A DNA stretch of 64,000 nucleotides from Chlamydiales bacterium (GTDB lineage Bacteria; Chlamydiota; Chlamydiia; Chlamydiales; JAAKFR01): contig JAJACK010000001.1 in NCBI GenBank assembly GCA_022601535.1, positions 131,993 through 195,992 of the forward strand. The letters run 5' to 3'. Positions 35,640 through 41,567 of the stretch are shown here, one piece after another. A program made the position numbers and the translations under genes. The notes under the pieces were generated by a model. It saw only the letters and a list, made by a program, of their open reading frames with translations. It did not search any database and was not told where the DNA came from. Positions within the stretch are counted from its first letter, which is position 1. Every line of letters begins with the position of its first letter.

Positions 35640-36409
35640 CGTTGTCTCAACGCTTCATAGAGAAGGAGCGTCGTAGCCATCGCAACATTGAGTGAATCTG
35701 CCACTCCACACATCGGAATCTTCACCTGAAGATCTGCCCCTTTCATCCACATATCACTTAAACCATACTGCTCGGTTCCAACTAAAATTGCAAGGGGGCC
35801 TGTGAGATCTACATCTGTATAGACAGCTTCTGCTGAAGGTGTTGCAGCAATGCATCTGATTTTATTCTTTCTAAGCCATGCATGTGTTTCATCACCCGTT
35901 GCTTCAACAACTGGCTGGGTGAAGAGGGTTCCTACACTTGCGCGGACAACGTTTGGGTTGTGGAGATCAGTGCACCTGTCGCATATAATCACTCCATCGA
36001 CTCCTGCCCCGTCAGAAGAGCGCAAAATCGTTCCGAGATTTCCTGGCTTTTCAATCGCTTCTGCGATCACAAAAAACTCTCCTGAAAGATCTTGCAGAGA
36101 TCGATGTTGCTGTGGCGCAACGGCAATCAATCCATCAGGACGGTCTCGATAGGAAAGAGCACGAAAAACCGCCTCGCTACACTCATAGACAGGAGCATCA
36201 ATTGCATCGATCAGCTGCTGCTCATTGCTTCCTAAAAAAAGGTCTCGGCAAATGTAGAGAGCATCGATGGGGTGTAAAGCTGCTCGCGAAAGCTCTCGAT
36301 ACCCTTCGATTAAAAAGCGATCGGTCAAATCCCGTTCACGCCGCTTGTAGAGCCGAATGAGCTCTTTTACTTTTGGATTTTGTTTACTCGATATATACAT
36401 ATGATCCAC
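35636..36409 (-). CDS. SpoU/TrmH family RNA 2'-O-methyltransferase
   Basis: It moves a methyl group from SAM to ribose 2'-OH in rRNA or tRNA. The N-terminal 90 residues form a SpoU substrate-binding domain (SSKQNPKVKELIRLYKR is split here: NPKVKEL, FLIEGYREL). The catalytic domain has EKPGNLGTILRSSDGAG, ILVGTEQYGLS and KIPMCGVADSLNVAMA, the three SPOUT knot motifs. The substrate is likely 23S rRNA. It corresponds to CT403 (spoU) by position. The start overlaps the next gene by 26 bases. Confidence 0.9.
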   Translation of the reverse strand: MDHMYISSKQNPKVKELIRLYKRRERDLTDRFLIEGYRELSRAALHPIDALYICRDLFLGSNEQQLIDAIDAPVYECSEAVFRALSYRDRPDGLIAVAPQQHRSLQDLSGEFFVIAEAIEKPGNLGTILRSSDGAGVDGVIICDRCTDLHNPNVVRASVGTLFTQPVVEATGDETHAWLRKNKIRCIAATPSAEAVYTDVDLTGPLAILVGTEQYGLSDMWMKGADLQVKIPMCGVADSLNVAMATTLLLYEALRQR

Positions 36410-37151
36410 TTGGAACTTGATGAGGCCCTTGCAAAAACATTTCGCCAGCTTCTACCTCTCCTTCTAGATAATCACCGACTAATTGTTCAAGCATCAAGGG
36501 AGTAAAGCCAGGTGTGTGACAGGTGAGAAGGAGAAATTTGGGCCGCTTGAGAAGATCTGCACACTGCTCAAGGAGTTTGAGAAGGTCGTCTTCTATTTTA
36601 AACACCTCTCCTGACTTTCCTCGTCCAAAAGTGGGAGGATCTAAGATAATCCCATCATACGATTCATGTCGATTGAGTGCTTTTCTGAGATATTTCCGAG
36701 CATCTTCGACAATCCACCGGATATTCACACCATTTAGTTTGGCATTTTCCGATGCCCATTGAACCATCCCTTTTGCAGCATCGACATGTGTCACTTGCGC
36801 TCCCCCTTTTGCTGCAGCCAAGCTACTTCCTCCTGAATAGGCGAAAAGATTGAGTACTTTTTTAGCGCCACTATTTTGAATCCGCTCCCAAAAAGGGGCT
36901 TGCTCAGGAAAAATTCCCAAATGACCAAAATCGGTCCGCTTCAATTTGAATGTGAGATCTCCCACTTCAATTGTCCACTCTCTTGGCAAAGAGCGATGAA
37001 GCTTCCACCCTTTATCTCTAATAAAGTGTCCATCAGCTTCCCATTTTGGCAAGGTCCTTTGCCAAAGAGCTTGGCCACACGGTCGAATGAAAGTGTAGTC
37101 GCCAAACCGTTCAAATTTTTCGCCAGAGCCGCTATCGATTAGTTGATACAT
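36384..37151 (-). CDS. Class I SAM-dependent methyltransferase (RlmI-like)
   Basis: A 255-residue Rossmann methyltransferase. NLFAYSGGSSLAAAKGGAQV binds SAM, DAAKGMVQWASENAKLNGV gives the acidic ribose-binding residue, IVEDARKYL is motif III-like, and ILDPPTFGRG is the DPP motif used by rRNA m5C methyltransferases such as RlmI and RlmK. The PUA domain of RlmI is missing. It likely methylates rRNA, but the target is unknown. It corresponds in place to CT404. It overlaps both neighbours by about 20 bases. Confidence 0.87.
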   Translation of the reverse strand: MYQLIDSGSGEKFERFGDYTFIRPCGQALWQRTLPKWEADGHFIRDKGWKLHRSLPREWTIEVGDLTFKLKRTDFGHLGIFPEQAPFWERIQNSGAKKVLNLFAYSGGSSLAAAKGGAQVTHVDAAKGMVQWASENAKLNGVNIRWIVEDARKYLRKALNRHESYDGIILDPPTFGRGKSGEVFKIEDDLLKLLEQCADLLKRPKFLLLTCHTPGFTPLMLEQLVGDYLEGEVEAGEMFLQGPHQVPSGSYVYIE

Positions 37152-37587
37152 AATTCCATAGGTAGTAGAGCATTTCTTCTTTTGCTTGGGCGATCACCTC
37201 TCCCCGTGTGCCACCAAAGTTTGCGGTTTTTGAAACCACCTCTTTTTCTGTTGCAAGAGCAAAACAGACCATTCCAACTTTTGTCCCTCCAGGGCCTGCA
37301 ACTCCTGTTACAGAAAGAGCGTGGGTTGAGCCAAATTGTTTGAGAGCGCCACTTGCCATCTGTCGAGCGCACTCCTCACTGACAACTTCTTTTGCCGTAA
37401 CACCCAAAATCTGCTGCTTAGAGGTGTTACTATAAGAGACAACTGACCCTAGGAAATAGCGAGAGCAATCGGGAATTTCAACGAGCATTGCTGCAACAGC
37501 TCCCCCTGTGCACGATTCGGCCAAACCCAACGTCCATCCATTTTTAATAAATAGCTCTTGGAGCTTTTGATCAACAGGCAACTTCAA
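37132..37587 (-). CDS. CinA C-terminal domain protein (nicotinamide mononucleotide amidase)
   Basis: A 151-residue stand-alone CinA/PncC domain. LAESCTGGAVAAMLVEIPDCS with YFLGSVVSYSN, ECARQMASGALKQFG and SVTGVAGPGG cover its three conserved blocks. The enzyme opens NMN to nicotinic acid mononucleotide for NAD recycling. The MoCF-like N-terminal half of full CinA is absent, as in many bacteria. Overlaps of 17-20 bases join it to both neighbours. Confidence 0.9.
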   Translation of the reverse strand: MKLPVDQKLQELFIKNGWTLGLAESCTGGAVAAMLVEIPDCSRYFLGSVVSYSNTSKQQILGVTAKEVVSEECARQMASGALKQFGSTHALSVTGVAGPGGTKVGMVCFALATEKEVVSKTANFGGTRGEVIAQAKEEMLYYLWNYVSTNR

Positions 37588-38185
37588 TTCCTCGCCGCTT
37601 TAATCCAGGATGCGTTTGGATCCAAGAAAAACACTCTTTCCCCAGTCGAATTGGAATGTTTTTTCTCTTTCCTTCAACCAAAAAAGGTGTTGCACACGTT
37701 GCATCTCTCACCCATTTTCGCACCGTTGTAAAAAGTTTGGTATTTGGGAATCGGCTATCGACTTTTTCAACTTGATAGGTCTCTGGATGGTGAAAAAGAG
37801 AGGGGTAGCTGATCTCAATACCCCATGAAATCACATCTGTTCCGTAGAGCATCGATCGAAAATTTGAATCAATCGTATAAGGTCTCAATTGCACGACAGG
37901 TAATTTTGGCTTTACAAGGACTCTCTCTTTAGCGGGGAGAAAAGTAAACGCCTCTTCTGTGACAGAAAAAGCGGGAGCAAAATGGGGAACCTTCTCATCC
38001 CCTCCTTTCAATCCATCGAGATAGTCGGTATACATTTGCAAAAAAGTCTCTTTAGAGATTTTTTCTTCTCCCTTTGGAACAATCCCCTGAACATTATAGA
38101 TCGCAAATGGGAGCAAGTTGAGAAGAGCTTCCATCTCACTTGCATCAATCAGAAGCGGAAGTTTGATCAATTTGGCTATGTTCAT
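37571..38185 (-). CDS. Hypothetical conserved protein
   Basis: A 204-residue soluble protein that I do not recognise. The N-terminus has LLIDASEMEALLNLLPFAIYNVQG, written in two parts here: a helix and a strand. The C-terminal part is basic (FLVEGKRKNIPIRLGKECF). No metal, nucleotide or membrane motifs are visible. It overlaps lspA by 41 bases and cinA-C by 17, so it is deeply embedded in the operon; this suggests a real and long-standing gene. Confidence 0.65.
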   Translation of the reverse strand: MNIAKLIKLPLLIDASEMEALLNLLPFAIYNVQGIVPKGEEKISKETFLQMYTDYLDGLKGGDEKVPHFAPAFSVTEEAFTFLPAKERVLVKPKLPVVQLRPYTIDSNFRSMLYGTDVISWGIEISYPSLFHHPETYQVEKVDSRFPNTKLFTTVRKWVRDATCATPFLVEGKRKNIPIRLGKECFSWIQTHPGLKRRGIEVAC

Positions 38186-38642
38186 GTTTTTTCAAAAAGG
38201 TTGATAAGATAAAAAGCCAAATCACTCCAACGGAGATCGCTGTATCGGCAATATTGAAAAGAGGAAAATGGTAACCCCAAAAATTGAATTGGAGAAAATC
38301 AATGACAAATCCATAGAGGAAAAAATCCATCACATTGCCGATTGCCCCAAAGGAAATGAGGACAAGAGGAAGAAAGAGGCGGTGATCTTTATTTCGAACC
38401 AAATAGACCAAAAGGCCTACAATTACAGCCATTCGAATCACGAGGAGAGGAACTTGGAAATCAGAGAAAAGTCCCCAAGCAGCCCCTCGATTAAAGGTGA
38501 GACTGATTGCAAAATCTATCCCAAGAAAATTTTGAAAAACAGGAACCGCCTGCTTCAAATGGTTGAAAACAGCCCATTTAGAGGCAAAATCTACGAAAAG
38601 AAGGGGTAACCCCAGCAACAGCATCCAAAAAATTCTAGACAT
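38145..38642 (-). CDS. lspA: Lipoprotein signal peptidase (signal peptidase II)
   Basis: An aspartic protease of the inner membrane that cuts signal peptides of diacylated prolipoproteins. It has four transmembrane segments. The Asp dyad is in GNVMDFFLYGFVIDF and FNIADTAIS, and FNRGAAWGLFS is the conserved loop. At 165 residues it is a normal size. Three lipoproteins are likely in this window (TolC-type, the 54-residue protein, and possibly others), so it is relevant to them. It lies 25 bases after dksA, matching CT407-CT408. Confidence 0.92.
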   Translation of the reverse strand: MSRIFWMLLLGLPLLFVDFASKWAVFNHLKQAVPVFQNFLGIDFAISLTFNRGAAWGLFSDFQVPLLVIRMAVIVGLLVYLVRNKDHRLFLPLVLISFGAIGNVMDFFLYGFVIDFLQFNFWGYHFPLFNIADTAISVGVIWLFILSTFLKKHEHSQIDQTSASD

Positions 38643-38667
38643 GAGAGAGAGTTTAACAGAACCGTTC

Positions 38668-39039
38668 TTATTCCGTCAGCAACCCTTTTTCAAACTGCTC
38701 CTGCGCTTGGACAGTCATTGTTGCATAAGGGACGGCATCTAGGCGAGGATAAGGAATCTCATCCCCTGTGATGTCGCAAATTCCATAGGTGTTTTCCTCA
38801 ATTTTTTCAAGCGCACGGTCGATAAGACGTAAAACATCAAATTCTTTTGAAGTTAATTCTATACTCACTCTTCGATCGAAATCATCTGTCCCTTGATCGG
38901 CCTGATGTTGAGAATAACCTGTCGCTTCATCAGGCTTTTTGACAGCTTCAGTTCCCCCTTCGATGGTGTGGGTGAGCTGCCGCTTCATCTCTTCTAGTCT
39001 TAGTTTAAATTTTTCAATCTCTGCTTTTTTTAATCCCAT
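38668..39039 (-). CDS. dksA: DksA/TraR-family protein with degenerate zinc finger
   Basis: A 123-residue RNA polymerase secondary-channel protein. The long N-terminal coiled coil runs from about 5 to 80, with DDFDRRVS at its tip (the D-x-x-D of DksA). The globular part YGICDITGDEIPYPRLDAVPYATM keeps the TGDxIPxxRL family core, but of the four zinc Cys only one (GICD) remains; the other three are replaced. So this is a zinc-free or redox-independent form. It overlaps nrdR by one base and lies 25 bases before lspA. Confidence 0.88.
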   Translation of the reverse strand: MGLKKAEIEKFKLRLEEMKRQLTHTIEGGTEAVKKPDEATGYSQHQADQGTDDFDRRVSIELTSKEFDVLRLIDRALEKIEENTYGICDITGDEIPYPRLDAVPYATMTVQAQEQFEKGLLTE

Positions 39040-39503
39040 TATTCTCCTCCTACTTCTTCTGGGGTGACCGAATGGATCGCTTCCATCAGCTCCCCGATAT
39101 CCTTAAAACGACGATAGACACATGCAAACCGGATATACGCAATCGTATCCATTGTTTTCAAATATTTCATTGCAATTTCGCCGATTTCTCTCGAAGTAAT
39201 TTCTCTCAACTGCTGTTGCATCAACTCGGCAACAATTGTTGAGGCAAGGGTTCGCACTTGTGCGTGTGAAACACACGTGTGGCGGCAAGCGGAGTCAAGT
39301 CCACTGATCAACTTTTGTTCTTGAAAATCTTCATAAAGACCATCTCGCTTTTTCACCTGGAGGATTAATTCAACTGTTTCAAATGTTGTGAAACGGCAGT
39401 TACAATTGAGACACTCCCGCCTACGACGGATTGCATTCACATCCAAGGCATTTCTTGAATCGGTCACTTTCAGTTCACCAAAACCACAAAATGGACACTT
39501 CAT
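39039..39503 (-). CDS. nrdR: Transcriptional repressor NrdR
   Basis: A zinc-ribbon and ATP-cone regulator of ribonucleotide reductase genes. MKCPFCGFGELKVTDSR opens the ribbon and RECLNCNCRFTTFE closes it (two CxxC pairs). The ATP-cone begins with VKKRDGLYEDFQEQKLI and ends with IAYIRFACVYRRFKDI. At 154 residues from ATG 39503 it has the family size; an in-frame start upstream adds 13 residues unlike NrdR. It is the first gene of the nrdR-dksA-lspA run and diverges from the exchanger at 39563. Confidence 0.93.
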   Translation of the reverse strand: MKCPFCGFGELKVTDSRNALDVNAIRRRRECLNCNCRFTTFETVELILQVKKRDGLYEDFQEQKLISGLDSACRHTCVSHAQVRTLASTIVAELMQQQLREITSREIGEIAMKYLKTMDTIAYIRFACVYRRFKDIGELMEAIHSVTPEEVGGE

Positions 39504-39562
39504 AAATCGTGCAAGATAGCTTTTGATCGATATTAAATCCACTTTTTTCTACAAAAGAATAG

Positions 39563-40573
39563 ATGGTCCTATTTCTACTCGGTTTACTATTTTTAGTGAT
39601 TGGAGGAAAACTGCTTGTTATCGGTGCTTCTCAGCTTGCGGCAACGTTTAAAGTTTCTCCCCTGACAATTGGTCTTACAGTCGTTGCTTTTGGAACCTCT
39701 GCCCCTGAAATTGCAACCTGCGGTGTTGCAGCTTGGCGGGGGGAGGGAGCACTTGTTATGGGAAACATTGTTGGGAGTAATATTTTTAATACCCTCTTCA
39801 TCCTCGGACTTGTTGCCATCATCAAACCGGTCCATATTGAAAAAAAGCTGATCCGCGTCGATGTCCCTATTATGATCGCAGTCTCCCTCTTTTTTTGGGC
39901 CTTTGCCCAAAATGGGAGCTTATCAAGGGGAGAGGGGATTTTCCTTTTCGCCGGAATCATGCTCTATACCTGGTTTGCCGTTAAAACAACCCAAACCAAA
40001 GAAAAAGCAAGAGCAACCCTCCCTCTCTACCTCCAAATTATTTGGATCATTGGAGGACTTCTTTTCCTCGCCTTTGGTGCCAACTGGACTGTGATAGGAG
40101 CCACCTCACTTGCCGAATCGCTTCACTTAAGCTCCCTTTTCATTGGACTCACCTTTGTGGCTATCGGAACCTCTCTTCCCGAGCTCTCTGCCTCCATCAC
40201 AGCGATCAGCCGAGGAGAACCCGAGATGGCGATTGGGAATGTGATTGGAAGCAATCTCTTCAACCTCCTTGCTGTAGCAGGTTTCTCAGCCCTTCTTGCC
40301 TCTGATGGAATCGCTATCGATTCCAAGGTTCTCTCTTTTGATCTCCCCGTTATGCTTGCCGCTGCGATTGCCACCTTCCCCTTGGCGATCACAGGACATA
40401 TCATTGCCCGTTGGGAAGGGTTTGTTCTCCTTGGATTCTATGCGCTTTACATGGTATGCCTCCTCTTTCCCTCTTTCCTCCCCCTCTTTACTATGGCATT
40501 CTATTTCTTTATCTTGCCTCTTACTATTTTAGTCATTATCATCACACTCTACCGCCATTTTAAAAGAAGTTAA
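39563..40573 (+). CDS. CaCA-family cation antiporter (YrbG-like)
   Basis: A 336-residue Na+/Ca2+ exchanger-type protein with about ten helices and two inverted repeats. The alpha-1 motif GTSAPEIATCGVAA with GNIVGSNIFNT and the alpha-2 motif GTSLPELSASITAI with GNVIGSNLFN are clear, including the acidic ion-binding Glu in each. It exports calcium or a related ion in exchange for sodium or protons. It is followed 4 bases later by ribE. Confidence 0.9.
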   Translation: MVLFLLGLLFLVIGGKLLVIGASQLAATFKVSPLTIGLTVVAFGTSAPEIATCGVAAWRGEGALVMGNIVGSNIFNTLFILGLVAIIKPVHIEKKLIRVDVPIMIAVSLFFWAFAQNGSLSRGEGIFLFAGIMLYTWFAVKTTQTKEKARATLPLYLQIIWIIGGLLFLAFGANWTVIGATSLAESLHLSSLFIGLTFVAIGTSLPELSASITAISRGEPEMAIGNVIGSNLFNLLAVAGFSALLASDGIAIDSKVLSFDLPVMLAAAIATFPLAITGHIIARWEGFVLLGFYALYMVCLLFPSFLPLFTMAFYFFILPLTILVIIITLYRHFKRS

Positions 40574-40576
40574 GCG

Positions 40577-41083
40577 ATGTTTTCAGGGATTATCCAACAA
40601 ATCGGCACCATTATCGACTGTTCACAAAAGCACCTTCTTGTCGATTTCACCTATGAAACACTTCTCTTTGGAAGCAGCGTTTCCATCGATGGGGTTTGCC
40701 TCACTGCGGTCCGATTTGAAGACAAAGGGGTCCACTTTGATCTCACCGAAGAGACAGTGCGGTGTACCACCTTGGGAGAGCTTAAAAAGGGAGATCGGGT
40801 CAATATTGAACGCTCTTTAAAATATGGAGATGAAATTGGAGGACACCTCGTTTCAGGACATGTTTTACAAACGGTCAAACTCATCGAAATAAAAAAGAAT
40901 GTTTATACATTTTCAACCCCTTCTAAAGAGCTTCTCCACAAAGGATTTGTCAGCCTAAACGGAGCAAGCCTCACAGTTTGCCAGCCTGACAACAAAAAAT
41001 TTGAAGTTCATTTTATTCCCGAGACATTGGCCCGCACCACCTTTTCAGAGAAACGGGTAGGTGATTCCATCAATTTAGAATAA
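40577..41083 (+). CDS. ribE: Riboflavin synthase alpha chain, C-terminally short
   Basis: It dismutates two lumazines to riboflavin. MFSGIIQQIGTI opens the first lumazine-binding barrel, VSIDGVCLTAVRF follows, GDRVNIERSLKYGDEIGGHLVSGHV bridges the two and VSLNGASLTVCQ marks the second barrel, split here. The protein ends at SINLE after 168 residues. The usual enzyme (about 200-215) continues with a C-terminal helix that forms the homotrimer. I read past the stop in other frames and saw no lost helix. CT405 holds this place in C. trachomatis. Confidence 0.85.
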   Translation: MFSGIIQQIGTIIDCSQKHLLVDFTYETLLFGSSVSIDGVCLTAVRFEDKGVHFDLTEETVRCTTLGELKKGDRVNIERSLKYGDEIGGHLVSGHVLQTVKLIEIKKNVYTFSTPSKELLHKGFVSLNGASLTVCQPDNKKFEVHFIPETLARTTFSEKRVGDSINLE

Positions 41084-41097
41084 AAGCTCTACTTTAA

Positions 41098-41141
41098 AAG
41101 CCTCTTCTATTAAAATATTAACATAAAATAAAGAGAGGCTT
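41098..41141 (+). promoter_or_regulatory. Inverted repeat that could mask the ribosome site of the next gene
   Basis: AAGCCTCT (41098-41105) and AGAGGCTT (41134-41141) are perfect complements. The right arm contains the AGAGAGG ribosome site 6 bases before ATG 41145, so pairing would hide it. The loop of 28 bases is long, so stability is doubtful. Confidence 0.25.
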
Positions 41142-41144
41142 CCT

Positions 41145-41567
41145 ATGGAGATATGTTCCTTCACTCTTAGTGATGAAACGTGCATCACAGCCCGTAAGGC
41201 GCTCGATGCTGTGTGCATTATCTCAGGTATTGCTCTTATTGCAATCACTCTCATTGCCAGACTCTCACACGGATCTATCATAAGCTACCCTGCAATGAGT
41301 TACTCTTTTATTGTAATCAGTGGGATTCTCCCTCTTGCATCACTTTTCTTATCGAGAAATGATACATCAGATGATAAAGCCCTGTTTCTTTTCTATTTAT
41401 TTGTCGTAGTTCCCATTATTGCAGGAGTTGGAGGCGCTGCAATTGCTGGAAGAATTGGGCCACAAGTTGTAGGCACTCTTGGTACACTTTTGGGTATTGG
41501 TACCACTGTGTACCACTCCATAAGTCTCAAATATGGTTACGAAGAAAACCCTAAACCCTATTATTAG
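41145..41567 (+). CDS. Small four-helix membrane protein
   Basis: A 140-residue hydrophobic protein with about four transmembrane segments (near residues 27-46, 50-70, 84-104 and 107-126) and short loops. The first 20 residues hold a Cys pair (MEICSFTLSDETCITARKA, split here as CSFTLSDETC). I know no family. A GAGAGG ribosome site lies 6 bases upstream. The gene is convergent with and overlaps the large OppA fusion by 4 bases. Confidence 0.65.
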   Translation: MEICSFTLSDETCITARKALDAVCIISGIALIAITLIARLSHGSIISYPAMSYSFIVISGILPLASLFLSRNDTSDDKALFLFYLFVVVPIIAGVGGAAIAGRIGPQVVGTLGTLLGIGTTVYHSISLKYGYEENPKPYY

